64,000 nucleotides of DNA from Saccharina japonica (taxonomy: Eukaryota > Sar > Phaeophyceae > Laminariales > Laminariaceae). The notes below the pieces were generated by a model. The model saw nothing but the letters and a program-made list of their open reading frames with translations, was not told the DNA's origin and did no database searches. Numbering within the stretch: position 1 is the first letter of the stretch; every line of letters begins with the position of its first letter. This document shows, one piece after another, positions 23,222 through 34,965 of this stretch. Made by a program: the position numbers and the translations under genes. The stretch lies in the NCBI GenBank assembly GCA_008828725.1, contig MEHQ01000660.1, forward strand, positions 656,804 through 720,803, given 5' to 3'.

Positions 23222-23535
23222 GACGCCTGCTGCCATAATAGAGGTATCGCTTTTTGACTGAAGCGTTTTCTGAAACATCGGGCTCCTTAGCCCAAACTCG
23301 TCGGACGTTTTAGTCTTGTGTGGTAATATATATATATATATATATAGGTTTTCGAGTATAGATTAGTCATGATATTCGTTTTGTTTCCGAGTATGGTTTG
23401 GTCACGAGATTGGACATCGGGTAGAGCACTTTAACTTTCGTCCAAAAATATTTTCCCGGCGAGGTACAGAACTCCTCAAGCGGAGAGCTCAGAAAATGTC
23501 CTGTATGCAGGTGCACCTATATCGTAGCAGGCATC
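23222..23535. mobile_element. MITE family I nested inside another copy, TSD TCAA
   Basis: The left end GACGCCTGCTGCCATAATAG and right end CCTATATCGTAGCAGGCATC are inverted repeats. The interior is typical, with an inserted (TA)n microsatellite at about 23327-23346 that raises the length to 314 bp. TCAA flanks both ends (23218-23221 and 23536-23539). The left TCAA is part of the CTCCTCAAG palindrome of the older copy, so this is an element-in-element insertion. Confidence 0.85.
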
Positions 23536-23539
23536 TCAA

Positions 23540-23974
23540 GCGAACCACTTTAACAAAACACATGGGGAACCTCGACTACCGCTGCATGCGACCATACCTC
23601 GCCCTAAAAACCGTTTTCAAGAAAACGTAAACGTTCACCCCAATGAGCAATCCCTCGGCCTGGATACCACATAAGCTCTAATCTGTACCGAAGAAAAAAA
23701 CCCTCTTAGACATTACTATACATTCAAACGGTACTTACATTTCCGGACAGAGCGGTACGCGAAATCGTATTTGCAGAAACGAGGATGACCTGTTCCGAAG
23801 ATTTTGAGTAAACGAGCCCCGTCACTCAGAAACGATTTTATTCGAGAAGGTATACCCCTTTTGCAGCACGGGTGAACCAGGACCTCTCCGGGACACAGGT
23901 GCAGTTTTGTACCTATAGAAGGTGTGGTTGCTTCAAAAACCAACGACTTGTCTTCAGGAAGACGTACCATCTCG
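23540..23974. other. no gene seen
   Basis: Lies in the proposed ANK intron. No supported ORF or repeat. Confidence 0.35.
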
Positions 23975-24222
23975 TCGTTCACATGCACCATGATTTTTCG
24001 GAGGATCTTCGTCCGAGTAACTCTATACTAATAGCAAGTCAAAAACAGATGTTGGAGGAAAGTAAAAGTGCTACCCGATGAACAGCCCCATGGTCGAAGT
24101 ATACACTGAACAATATTGAAACGCAATACTAAAACAAATCCGACGGTTTTGGGTTAAGGAGACCGACCATTTAGGAACCATTCCGGATTAAAAGTGCTAG
24201 CTAGGTCTAGGGTACCACGCGT
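23975..24222. mobile_element. MITE family I, degenerate copy
   Basis: It has CTCTATACTAATAGCAAGTC, then AAACAGATGTTGGAGGAAAG, AAAGTGCTACCCGATGAAC, GAAGTATACACTGAAC, GGGTTAAGGAGACCGACC, and ends TACCACGCGTCC at about 24213-24224. The start is decayed. Confidence 0.65.
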
Positions 24223-24290
24223 CCGAAACCCGGCCCCCGTTTGGCCCAATCGCCAAAGCCTACGTTACAACGCCATTTCGTTTAGTTATT

Positions 24291-24551
24291 GACGCATGCT
24301 ACGGTAGCCTGCATACAGGTGCACGATGGTTTTGCCTTATAAGGGTGGTCACTTGAGGAGCTCTATACCTCACCCAAAAACAGTTTTTTAGGAAAATAAA
24401 AGTGCTGCACGATGCACAATCCCATTGCCTTCAGTATAAAATGAAAAATCTTGCAACAAAACAATGAAATTCGGACGACTTTGGGCTAAGGGGCCCTGTC
24501 ATTTGGAAACATAGTCAGCCGAAAAACCCTACGTCTATCGTAGCACGCGTC
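24291..24551. mobile_element. MITE family I, TSD TATT
   Basis: The left end GACGCATGCTACGGTAG and right end TCTATCGTAGCACGCGTC are inverted repeats. Inside, TTGAGGAGCTCTATACCTCAC, AAATAAAAGTGCTG, TTCGGACGACTTTGGGC and TAAGGGGCCC are in the palindrome-first order. TATT flanks both sides (24287-24290 and 24552-24555). Confidence 0.88.
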
Positions 24552-24555
24552 TATT

Positions 24556-26192
24556 TCATACTTCTAACTGAATAAATTAATTAGTTTTCGCCTTCGAAGG
24601 GCCAATATACGGTATACCGCAAAAACCGTGTTTCGTCATACCCGGAAAGGGTTCGCGCTCTTTTCCAAGACATGTGTGCGCATGACTATATATTCCGACA
24701 GGCTCCAAGAAGTTTCCAGGGCACAGCCATGCTTTTCCGAAAAAACAAGAAGAAAAAAAAACAATTGACAGAGATATCGGTTTGGTCAGAAAATCGGATG
24801 TGTCACACGTCATTAGTATACTTGTTATGGTCAGGAATACTCGCTTCAGAAACATACAGGGAAGGGGCAAGTATGCCTGTCGCCAGTCGCTTAGCCATCA
24901 GCGGATAAATGTTCGACCAGCAGGTGAACTCTAATTTTCAAAATGAATGAATGGTGTTGTCCACGTCGAAGACTCGAACCGTTCTTGGCAATGCTTTCGG
25001 ATGGCGTTGTGGTAATCACCCATTTAAACCTAGATTGTACGAATGTACATGGTGTTTAGTTGACGACGCTCTATTATCTTACCTCTGGCCATCACGAACA
25101 GAGCGTGGTATCGATGTGTTGGACGTATTTCAAGAGTTGTAAGCGAAAATACTGAATTAATACCTCGTCCTGCCGAGAATATACGGTGCGATGTGGTTCG
25201 GGGTTTTCTCGAGATGTTGATACATTGCTGTGCGTCAAGGTAGAAATCCCACGGTGCGATGCAGTTTAGGCTTCAGCGTTGCTTTACTTTCGTCGCGGAG
25301 CGGTGGGGATATATCGTTTTCTGAGTCCTACAACGCGGTTCGATTCGGTCAAACCGCACCGTACGAACAAGGCCGCACCATGGAAACCCTGGAAATGTTT
25401 GGCCAACCTCACCCAGCCCGAACCCCAACGCCAAACCCGACCGCGACCTGTCACGACTATTGTCAGGGCCGGGCACGGTGACGTAGACTGCTTTTAAATG
25501 TCAAGGAGTGCTTCTCTTTACCTGGCGTTTGCTGGTCCATGGTGCAACCGTACGTGTCAGCAAGTATTCCTGGGATGTATCTGGTACTCTCTCAGTAACT
25601 TCGTGTGTGTCATCGTTTCGTAACCAATTGGTAAAACAGTTCGTTCAAAGTCAAGGGAATTGCGTGCACGGAACCAAGTACGATCCACTATTTTAATATC
25701 CTGTCAGTTCATGTCTAGCGTGCACAGCAGTCGGATGATGCGGCCGCTCAGTTTCTGTCGAGCGCGTACCGTACCGGAGAGGGGACAAGCAGATACCTGC
25801 GCTCTCTGAGACACCAGATGTGGGGTGTATATAAAGCAACGGGAGGAGGACAAGGAGCATGACTGCGGACATTGTATTTGACACAGCCAATTGGAAAGTT
25901 AAAGATCCACACACGCCGAACATGATATCATAGCACGAAGTGTAGCAGCAGTGTCAATACAGTAGTGGACGAATATCCGCCCGAGGTCTTACGGTACTGA
26001 GTATTTAGTTGACTCGCTCGTTTAACATCTACGTGCAGCTCGCCGTTGTTCCAGCTATATGCGGCTTGAGAATTATCCAGAGTCTCGAGATACTCGCTGT
26101 CGACAGCATAGACATCATACCAAATCAGACGTACCACGTCGATACCAGCAGCAACAGTTGTGTCCCTCCCGCACCCCCTTCTGCCATCACAG
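24556..26192. other. no gene; presumed ANK intron with a GTGCGGT block
   Basis: The remainder of the proposed intron upstream of the exon at 26193. Positions 25185-25390 contain GGTGCGATGTGG/ACCGCACCG words like those of other GTGCGGT blocks. TGTAGCAG at 25941-25948 is the counterpart of a motif found 113-245 bp upstream of every terminal exon copy. Confidence 0.4.
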
Positions 26193-26211
26193 GTATTGCG
26201 CGAAGGACTAG
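26193..26211 (+). CDS. terminal mini-exon for the truncated ANK copy
   Basis: CTTCTGCCATCACAG followed by G TAT TGC GCG AAG GAC TAG. It is on the same strand as the ANK exon ending at 22612. Splicing AG/GT...CAG/G keeps frame: ...CIG-R-YCAKD-stop. The sequence after the stop differs from all other copies. Confidence 0.6.
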
Positions 26212-27333
26212 CCATCAATGAATGGTTGCGCACAAGACAGTATACGATCGATGTCGGGGTTGCGGCAGCTGACGGTTCGGCTCTGCATCTGGGGAGCTCG
26301 ATCTCGTTATTTTGGCACGAAGAGCAAGAAGCGATAAACGCGTGACCACTTTCGTTTCAGGCCGCGATTGTTTGTTTCATGGGGTGGGTTTGGTGAATGT
26401 CGGCGAACGACTAAGGTCGCTTGTGCTTCCAGGAGATAGCAGGGCTCCGGTATTATTTTCGAAAGTGGAGTTGGTTAGGTATGCGTAGCATGGTTTAACA
26501 CCGAGTCACGCGTTGCGTTAGTCGCCGTGGATAAAGCGGGAATCGTCATTGTTCAGTGTCCGAGCCAACACAATGGTGGTGTGGACGCCCAATCAGCGTC
26601 GCGGGTAGTTGCTTGTCGCTAGAACATCGTTCCGAGTCTGCGCAGCCGCAGAGTTGAATATGCTAGGTTCGGACTCTCGCTCGTGGGCTGGTGAAGTATC
26701 ACGCGCAAGGCCCAACGCCGGCTGACGCCTTTGGGCTTATACTTGGGCGACCGTCGCGAGAACGTATAAAAAACAGTGACGAGTACGTCATCGCACATAC
26801 GAAGCATCCCAAGCCCGACCATGTAGATAATGTGTCCGGATAGCGACTGAACGAGTTGTGCTACACGCGTGCAGCATGATGGTCCTTTTCCTACTGTGGT
26901 ACTGTAGTACTGCTGTTGTCGTAGTTTCGGTCCACGTGCTGTAATACAAAAGCAATCAAGTCCGTAATTTAGTTTAACGTGTACAAGTAATCCACGACAT
27001 CCATGAGTGTATCGCACAACATCACACCGAATATAGTTGGTGGCGGCTTCGGTGGAGATGGCGTTACTTGTTAAGTTTGGCAAAACCGCCATATCCTTGG
27101 TCGCATCAGTCCTGGTGTTTCATTGTTTCTTCGGTTTGGTCGGAAGAGTTGGCGATCACCGGCCAAAATCGTTTATCTCTCGATGTCGGCACCTCCCGGC
27201 ACGGTATCAACGTGCCCCATGCCGGCGAAAATGGTGTAAACACGAGATTCTATTCGAGGCCTCGTCCCAAGGAATGGGTTGCCCGTTTTGGTTCCAATGT
27301 TTCTGGCTAGTTGAGCTCCTCAAGTGAGTAGCC
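26212..27333. other. no supported gene; family I palindrome remnant at the end
   Basis: An 80-codon frame at 27068-27310 has somewhat protein-like composition (GINVPHAGENGVNTRFYSRP) but no support. GAGCTCCTCAAGTGAGTA at 27313-27330 is an isolated family I palindrome, so an older element was probably the landing site of the MITE at 27334. Confidence 0.35.
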
Positions 27334-27596
27334 GACGCATGCTATGATAGAGGTGCACCTGCATGCAGTAAATTTGATGAACTCCTCACTCGAGGAGCTC
27401 TATACTAACACCAAGTATAAAACTGATTTCAGTAGAAACGGAAAGTGCTACACCCAACGAACCATGCCATGCCCTAAGTATAGTGGGGAAAAAAGTGCAA
27501 ACGAAAGAATGAAACTCCGATAGTGTTGGGTTAAGGAGCCCGACCATCCAGGCAACGTCTCGGCTAAATAATGATACCTCTATCGTAGCACGCGTC
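27334..27596. mobile_element. MITE family I, TSD AGCC/AGCT
   Basis: The left end GACGCATGCTATGATAGAGG and right end CCTCTATCGTAGCACGCGTC are inverted repeats. CTCCTCACTCGAGGAGCTC forms the palindrome near the left end. The 3'-side block GTTGGGTTAAGGAGCCCGACC is present. The flanks AGCC (27330-27333) and AGCT (27597-27600) differ by one base. Confidence 0.85.
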
Positions 27597-27639
27597 AGCT
27601 ACATGGCTACCGGGGATAATGATCGTGTTGCTTTTTAAA

Positions 27640-27790
27640 AGTTTGTTTCACGACTAGCCCATACAGCGCGTACAAATCTCGGTCGGGTTGCGCGAACAAT
27701 TTCCTCCGGAAGGACATGATTCGGGTGAGATATTTGAGCTCCCCATGCGAGGAGCTCAGAAAAAAATCCGCGACCCATATAAGGCATTGC
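27640..27790. mobile_element. MITE family II, partial
   Basis: CTCGGTCGGGTTGCGCGAAC, then GGAAGGACATGATTCGGGTG, AGATATTTGAGCTCCCCATG and CGAGGAGCTCAGAAAA correspond to the right half of the element at 5944-6190. The left half is not recognisable. Confidence 0.6.
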
Positions 27791-28489
27791 TCTCCATATA
27801 GTAAGAACGAATATCACCATCAGTAATATCCCCTCTGGGAAGTGCACGTCGAGAGCAACACCGTCCTGAAACCACGTGGGGAACACTGGTTGTGAGTCTA
27901 GCATATCACCACACACAAATCAGCTCGGGCTGCCCGAGTGGGACGTGTGTCCGGAGCGCAATACAATAAGTCGTACCACATGCCCTTCAGCGCAATCGTA
28001 TTGGTAACCCTGCTGGATCTTCCTAGATGTTAGAAAAGACCGCGCACTCGCCGTTCAAAATTTCGACAGCAAACGAGGTGCTCCAAAAGGACCAGTCGCG
28101 CCTAGCAGCGGTGTCTCCGCGTACATGGGCAACACTGGAACGGTCGATGTGGAGACGAGGTCGGTTTGTTGTTTTCTGTAGGCATGTATGCAGGCAGGTG
28201 AGGTGCGGCCCAAAGGGCTATTAAAGATGACTCGTTTCACGTCTCGATAGCACGCGGCTGTAACGGAACGACATTACGAAGTCTTTGTGGAAGCTGCGTT
28301 CGAGTTCGCCATTCACCACACGAGCTACTCATGATGCCGACATATTTCTTCAGAACTGCGATCCCCATTGTTTCCCCTCCCTCGTATAGCGCAGTAATTA
28401 GGTCATTGTGTCACTTAATAGCTGTATTCAGGGCGGAGAATTGGTTGGATACTGCACAACATGCACGCTGTCACATGGCCAGTGCACGT
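27791..28489. other. no gene seen
   Basis: No supported ORF or repeat in this stretch. Confidence 0.35.
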
Positions 28490-29009
28490 GACGCGTACTA
28501 CGATAGAGGTGGCACTTTTTGGCTATTTGATTCTGTACGGCGGGGCTCCTTAACCCAAACCATTAAAAAAATCGTTTTTGTCATACAATATACTTCATTT
28601 TATACTTAAGACCATGGACGCGTGCGACGGGAGAGGTATTAATAGCACTTTTTGGCTGGATCGTTTTCTGAACGATCGGGCTCCTCAACCCACATTCATT
28701 CGTCGGACTTTCATTTTTGTGACGAATTATGTTTCAGAATCCACTTCAGTCATCAGATTTCGCATCCGGCAGCAATTTTATTTTCCTCAAAAATATTTTT
28801 TTTCGGTGAGGTATGGCGCTCCTTAAGTGAGGAGCTCAGAAAAAACATGGTGCACCTCTATCGTAGCATGCTTCGTTGGTCAAACGGGTAGAACTTTTTT
28901 CTCTCTCTAAAATCATTTTTTGCGTGAGGTACATATAGGTTTTCAAGTGAGCATACCACCCTCAGAAAATTCACGGTGCACCTGCATGCAGGCTACCGTA
29001 GCATGCGTC
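28490..29009. mobile_element. MITE family I interrupted by another copy, TSD ACGT/ACTT
   Basis: The left end GACGCGTACTACGATAGAGG and right end CTACCGTAGCATGCGTC belong to one element. Its interior breaks off at ...TATACTTAAGACCATG (28616) and resumes GTCAAACGGGTAGAACTTTT (about 28879). The 258 bp between is a second complete copy. The flanks ACGT (28486-28489) and ACTT (29010-29013) differ by one base. The outer element lies just outside the left end of the large inverted duplication. Confidence 0.82.
28617..28874. mobile_element. MITE family I nested in the preceding element
   Basis: The ends GACGCGTGCGACGGGAGAGG and CCTCTATCGTAGCATGCTTC enclose a full interior (GGCTCCTCAACCC, CATCCGGCAGCAATTTTATT, CTCCTTAAGTGAGGAGCTC). 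It is about 258 bp and closely related to the copies at 6881 and 58031. The flanks CATG and GTTG do not match well, so its target duplication has decayed. Confidence 0.78.
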
Positions 29010-29219
29010 ACTTGGCGTGGGTAAAGGCCGCGTTGGGTCGACGAATGTCAGCTTGAAAAAGTGTGCTTGAGTTGTGTACGTTGTGTCATAAGGTTCTCAG
29101 CTGTTTAACCAGGGAGTGGCGGCAGGTCCACCCCGTGATGGCGAAGCCCGCATCCCAATATCCCCAAGTCGTGTCGTCTGTGAAAATATTAGGCTGAAAT
29201 AATTAATGTAGACTCCTGT
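29010..29219. other. spacer up to the left edge of the inverted duplication
   Basis: No gene. Similarity to the right arm stops at about 29220, where the shared GGCCGGTGGCTGGATGCATA begins. Confidence 0.5.
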
Positions 29220-29777
29220 GCCGGCCGGTGGCTGGATGCATACATTGAGCCTTTTTCCCTTCCCTCGATCGGCCTTGGCATGTTTTTTCCTCTTTTCGCC
29301 GGGTGACCCTCCCCTGTTAACCCATACCAGGCGCTCACATCCAGAATAAACCTGTGTACTTTACGGTATGGTTTGCTTCTCTAGTGCACATCGTGTCATT
29401 GTGTATCTACTAGATGCGACTTCAACCTCGATAATTCTCGAACTGTGTCTTATGCACCACCTCATCAACCAGGTGCCCCTACCATACACTTATATATATA
29501 TATATCCCACCCAAAGACGACTCGTCGTAGTACCTGGTGTATCCAAGTTTCCTACAGCCGTTCCTCCGCCCACCGGCAGCAGTCGTTCACCGCCATCCAC
29601 AATACCATTCCTAGAGAAGCTTAAATCGCGATGTTGGACAAACAGCAGTATCAGGCGTGTTTATGTGCCGAACATGCAAGGCCCAGCTCTACATAAGGAG
29701 GCCAACGGGCAGCAGCAGCAGAAGCAGACCCCCCAGATCCACAATAACCTTTATTTTCCGTCCCTAGAATGTAATTT

Positions 29778-29796
29778 CTAGTCCTTCGCGCAGTAC
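29778..29796 (-). CDS. terminal mini-exon of the left-arm ANK copy
   Basis: On the minus strand, CCCATCACAG is followed by G TAC TGC GCG AAG GAC TAG. The tyrosine codon is TAC where the others have TAT, a silent difference that supports coding. It lies 2.6 kb downstream of the ANK exon end at 32419. The right-arm partner is at 50343-50361. Confidence 0.6.
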
Positions 29797-30109
29797 CTGT
29801 GATGGGAGCAGTTTGGAGGGGAGGGAGAGCGTTAGTTGCGGCTGCTGGTCTCCCTGTACTGTGTACGCTTTGTATGATGTGAATGGCGGCACTACAGTAG
29901 TCGACAACGAGCACACCGCGCCCGGTGACATTTGAAGCCGTACACACATCTGCGACACAATAAACTACACCATATGTAACATCTACCAGGTACTGAGGAA
30001 AGTATTGCCGAGGGTACTGGATGGGTGGTTTCCCACTAGTATCGACAAACTGAGCGATACAGGCCATGTATTGCTTGCATTTTACCATTCATGTTTTCAG
30101 TGTATGTGT

Positions 30110-32140
30110 GTAATCTACGGCCATCTCCTCGCCCTATTTTCTGCGCGTTATTCCCCAGATTCTGAGTCGCATAGCAGAGCTCTCTATACCCAGATGGCAC
30201 ATACGTGATCGATCCAAACGCCTACGGCAGTCGAGCTACGAGCGCGAAAAAAACTAGCCAAATAACCTTACTTCGGGAGTCATGCTCGACACGGTGCGCG
30301 CGCCAAGTTCGGTACCGCGTACAACACGTAGTATTCGCTGCTTTCATTGTTAGACTGATTTCTGGCCCTGTAGTCATTAGGCGAATTCCGGGATGGAATT
30401 AACATGGCTTACAGGTATGTAGTGAATTGCTGACTAGCTTCATTGGTGGTGTTACAAGGGTGGTCATCCCACTAGGTTGCAATAGCAACGCTCGCCCTGG
30501 GTCGAGTGTGGAGACCCGTCCTGTTTCAGGAGCCCACACAACTTAACCCTTACAGTATTTGGAAACAGCAAGTATATTCATTTTTTTACAACCCCCCTGT
30601 GGTTCCGACTGTAACCAGGTACCGCCATAACAAGACATAAACAACTGCTAGTGCTGCGCACTAGCCAAAGCCACCGAGACCGGCCTTGTTAGTCGGGGTT
30701 CGGGGTGGGAGTAGGGTTTGGGCTGGGTCGGATAGGCTATACGAATCAATGCGTGTCACCGCGCGAGTTTTGCTCTCCGTGCGGTGTGCAACGGTGCGTT
30801 CGTACTGAACCTTTGCGTACTATACAACGTAGGATTTAGCCAAAAGCAAACCCCCTATTGCGCCGGACCTCACGCCAATAAATCCCAGACTTCCGGGGTG
30901 TACCGCACCGTTGCGCTGGGAAAATGAAATACCGCACGGAACAACTCCATTCTACCGTCAAAACATCGGAAAGACATGAACGGCCTTTCAAACGATATAT
31001 GTTGTCACGGTAACGTTTTTAATGCAGTGTGGCAGTGTGGTTCGGGGTTCCCCGGTTTCCACAGCACCGCACCAATTCGACATTACATACCACCGCACCC
31101 CAGGTAGGCACACACAAATCCCAAATCAAGTCCGCACCTTGCAGCAGGTCGTGCGATTATGCCAAAAGCAAAACTAAACCAGTAACTATATAGCAGCCTA
31201 CCTGCGATTGACCTAATCATCCAAAGCGGAAGATATATTTGTTATTTGCTCGTTGTGGAGTGGTACGTTCGGCAAGCCAGCGCCGTGCTTGCAGCAGACC
31301 GCGTGCGTTCAAAGGAAAAACACATCGGAACAAACCCCTTGAAATTCGGTCGCAATCGAAACACACCCACCAAAGCCACAACAGCCCGGCGGCCGTAACA
31401 ACCTCGAAATAGTGTGAGTCAAGAAACATGCCCTCCACCTACTACCCATGCCTCCACCCGCTAGCGCACTGCCATCCGCTTCTGTAAACCCCGCGTTTGT
31501 GGCAATCGACCGCGTACAGCTCTCCAAAGTCAGTAAAACCACGAATAGTGCTGACAGACAGTACACCGCAAGCAGGGCAGACTTGGTATATAGTGGGAGA
31601 CTAGAAGCTCCCCGGCATGAATATATAGTTTCGATATGAAGAAACAGAGGTGCCCATGGTAAATTTTACCTTAGAGGTAGGGAAGCCGTACTACCTTAGA
31701 TGCTTCCCGGGTGAAGATGTGGTACGGTTCCGGAAACATAACCATTACCAGAACAAATACACCGCGGTTTGGGCCTTAAACCGTAAACCGGCTGGGAAAT
31801 CAAATATCAACAAAACCGGGTGTGTTTGTGGCTTCCTGTCCATTACCGCGACGTTAACCGTGGGTTTTTAACCGTGTGAAAACAAAACAATCTGCCATCC
31901 GTAAAACTGGTGTTACGCTACAAACGAAACAGCGACAAACAAAACACCTACGATAAGTATACATCGGAATATCTATATAGATGCGTTGGTAATCGACACA
32001 CACCGTACATAACGTATACCAGTTAACGTGATATACTCATTTAAAGAGCTGTGATATCGCAAACGTTATCCTCAAACATCATCTTTGCAAGCGGTGTGTG
32101 ACACTTCGATCAGCGATCTCGGATTTTACGGGGGTTACTA
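30110..32140. other. duplicated non-coding sequence; GTGCGGT-type block
   Basis: Matched along its length by about 47890-50040 in the right arm. It includes a GTGCGGT/CCGCACC-rich block at about 30760-31150 (counterpart 48990-49380). Short ORFs here are not conserved in frame between arms. Part of it is the proposed intron of the left-arm ANK gene. Confidence 0.45.
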
Positions 32141-32384
32141 GACGCAGGCTACGATAGAGGGGCACCATGTTTTTTCTGAGCTTCTCGCTTAAGGAGCGTC
32201 ATACCTCACCGAAAAAATGAAAATAAAAGTGCTGCCGGATGAGAAATATTATGACCGAAGTATACTCTGAAACATTACGTCGTATTCGTAACAAAAACGA
32301 AAGTCCGACGAATTTGGGTTAAGGAGCCCGATCGTTCAGAAATCGATTCAGCCAAAACGCGATACCTCTACCGTAGCACGCATG
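32141..32384. mobile_element. MITE family I, TSD ACTA, with an empty site in the right arm
   Basis: The ends GACGCAGGCTACGATAGAGG and CCTCTACCGTAGCACGCATG are inverted repeats, with a full palindrome-first interior. ACTA flanks both sides (32137-32140 and 32385-32388). The right arm at about 47840-47860 reads GACACGTAGTAATCCCC: a single TAGT and no element. The insertion therefore postdates the duplication, or was absent from the source copy, and the 4-bp target duplication is directly shown. It lies about 30 bp beyond the ANK exon end. Confidence 0.95.
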
Positions 32385-32414
32385 ACTACGTGTCAAACGA
32401 TATACAGCACTCAC

Positions 32415-33735
32415 TCACCTGCCGATAACTCTGACGAAGAAATTGCTGCTACCCCTGTCTTTTTTCGGCCTCATGACTTCAACACCGATAACGGGGGCGA
32501 GGTTCTCGCCTGGCGGAAACAAGCGGACCGCGTCGGCAGCATCAGCTGCAGTGCCACAATCATCGCTACAATCACCGCTACCACAGGCATCCGCTTCTTG
32601 CCCACAGGGCCACGTCCACGATCGAGCTCGGTACGCTGGGCCGCGCTGCAGCATCCTGCTAATGGCAACCTCCGTCTCCCGATCTATCTGGACCTCCGGA
32701 CCGCGGTCAATCCCGATCATGTTCCCAGGGAAACGTCCACACGAGTCACGCGCTGTCTCGTCCGCCCCGGCATGGAGAAGGATGTTCACCGCGGCGGGAT
32801 AGGAAATTAAAGTACTAAAGTGAAGTAGGGGCATGCCCTTGAAACTAATGCTTGCGAACGCCAACCGCATTTTAACCAGTTCCGCCGTCAGCAGCATCCG
32901 GAGGCTTCTCGCCTGGCGGAAGTGCACTGGCGAAAGCGTTGTTCAAGGCCACCCACCCCCCGACCGCCTTGATCCCTCCTTCATTGGTCAGGACCCTGAT
33001 AGCGCCCAAAAAACCAATTCGTACGGCTGCTACGAGCGGACACGTGGGTATTTGGGACGATCCTATCGGCTCCGTTGCTCCAAGCGACAGCAGCTTGGAC
33101 ACCAATATCTCGTTACGTGCAGAGCACGCCACAAAGAGCGGTGTTTGGCCGTCCAAGTTACGGCAGTTCAACGAGGCGGGTGCTTTGGCGTATAGCATGT
33201 CGACCAAGCTCATGTCACTGAAATGGGCTACGAAGTGCAGATTGGTGCTGCCACTGTCATCCGCCAAAGCCGGGTCGGCACCCGCCTCGAGGAGAAAACG
33301 CACCACTTCCACGCAGATGCACGGGAAGTAGAGCATCCTCATGAGTGGGGTGCAGCCTTTACTGTCGGTGGCGTTGGGATTGCTGTTGGACCGATTAAGC
33401 AGCAAGCGAACGATCTCGACCTTTCCCGTCATGGCCGCTATGTGCAGGGACCGTACACCGAGTATTCGTCTATCGGTGTCCCAAATTGGGATTAGGACGT
33501 CGACAGTAACAGGCTTGTCGGGATCTGCCCCTTGCTCCAGTAAGAAATTGACGATACCAGCACGATTGAAAGTTATGGCAACCGCGATGGGCGATGACGT
33601 TGGCTCTAAGTGCCAGTTGATGTCTGCTCCGGCTTCAAGAGCAGCCTTGACGCCCCTCATGTTTCCACCAATGATCGAGTGTTGCAGTGAGTGTTGTAGC
33701 TCATCTTCGAGGGAAGGTGTTTCTATACAACTCAC
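32415..33735 (-). pseudogene. ankyrin-repeat gene, left-arm copy, frameshifted
   Basis: The frame from 33735 gives about 270 residues with ANK repeats (LHIAAMTGKVEIVRLLL, TPLMRMLYFPC, LHFVAHFSDMSLVDMLY, TPLFVACSARNE, a LLSLGATEPI block). It shifts frame near 32925 and continues in a second frame through AAVNILLHAGADETARD, RMLQRGPAYRARSW and ends FVRVIG-R at AG/GTGAG (32419/32418). The right-arm copy is uninterrupted over the same span, so this copy acquired the shift. Like the right copy it lacks an ATG at the expected start; CAG/GTGAG stands there instead. Terminal exon at 29796. Confidence 0.88.
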
Positions 33736-34036
33736 CTGTAGTACGTGTGATGAGCGAGTGAGGTGCAGGGAACGGCAGCGCGGACGATTCTTACGTTTAG
33801 CACGGACCTAAATATGCATGCGCTAATATATTCCAGCCACCATCATGCGACCCCAATACTAAGCAACACGGGCATCTTAACAAAAGGCACTCTTCGTATA
33901 CATAAACATAAACAAACCCTGCAACGAAAACAGGTCAACGTAGCAAACCACCCAATCTATTTACATGGTGGGGCTTGCGCAGTAACCAACTACGCTTTCA
34001 TTTTCTCTCTGTGCTTGGTATCGTCACCCCTTTGCC

Positions 34037-34324
34037 TTGCAGCTCAAAGAGCGTGCCACGGTAAGGGTACTAACCGTGGCACATTTGGCCGGGAATATTT
34101 CTGACCGACAGCGCCTCTCAGCTGAGGAACTCCCGAATAAGACGCACGCCTTACTAGGCATGCTTTGTCGTTTGGCTTCACATTCACAGATATCATTCGA
34201 TGTAGGTCTCGTGGGGAACGGTATTGATATTCGTTGCTTTAAGACGATTAAGGGTGAATGTAAGCTAGAACTCCTCGCGTGGGCAGCCTCCGATCGTAGC
34301 ACATATCCCCAATCGCAGGAATGA
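34037..34324 (+). other. ORF conserved in both arms, unknown function (left copy)
   Basis: Encodes ...LSAEELPNKTHALLGMLCRL and FDVGLVGNGIDIRCFK and LELLAWAAS. The right arm (minus, 45887-46072) keeps MLCRLASHSQISFDVDLVGN with a few substitutions but has stops where the left reads ALLG. It lies upstream of ANK on the opposite strand. No recognised domain. It could be an old gene fragment, or the frame may be chance and conserved only because the DNA is recently duplicated. Confidence 0.25.
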
Positions 34325-34535
34325 TATTGTTTGACGGTGCTGAATATTCTCACTGTGCGGTGCAATTCGGCAGCGGATTTTCCGAAGGAAACATCTCCCC
34401 GCACGCCTCCTTGCTGTTGTCATAACTCAAACCCACACCGAACCGCAACGTTCGACTCCCGCATATTCTGTAAGGCGAAAAGCCCCCAAGAGTCTTCAAA
34501 ATCAGGTTGTTGTTTGTCGCGGTACAGCAGATACG

Positions 34536-34965
34536 GTGCGGATTTCATCAGATTGTACGGAACATCTTACCGCACCGCGACCGAGTATAAACCACTCCGC
34601 ACCATACTGCAATGGACTGCAGGATGGTGCAAATAGAAACAAACATTCCGCGGTTCGGTGCTACACCATGAAAACCCTTGGGTCTTCATCCCGCCACCTT
34701 TCTGATCAAGCCGTGGTCGCAGGTGCCGTCCTATCTCAGTCCCGATGCACAGGCTTCACGGACCCCCGACAGTCGTCGACTTGAATTGAGATTTACGGAT
34801 TTGCTCTCTAGCATTGCAAGACACATAGAAAGAAACATGCCTCGTGCATATACTGCAATTCGTCAGCCACGTGTTTTAGCTCTGGCGCAACCACTAGCAA
34901 GAATGATACGTAGGCATCCGCTGGATCCTGTGTTCACGTGTTACAGTCGAAACAGGTTTTCGTGA
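34536..34965 (+). other. ORF conserved in both arms, unknown function (left copy, frameshifted)
   Basis: DFIRLYGTSYRTATEYK..., KQTFRGSVLHHENPWVF and KPWSQVPSYLSPDAQASRTP align with the right-arm ORF at 45318-45695. The left copy needs a frameshift near 34705 and has a stop after WCK. It extends further than the right copy (RAYTAIRQPRVLALAQPLAR). Unrecognised; possibly a decayed gene in the duplicated unit. Confidence 0.25.

Noticed and set aside
29651..30088. Frame with CTASNV...GIARRT next to the terminal exon, and the opposite-strand SPSRNTC frame
   Set aside because: Both are similar between copies only because the DNA is conserved at the exon and at the TGTAGCAG block. They are interrupted or end shortly afterwards in most copies. 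Kept only as a finding about the upstream motif.
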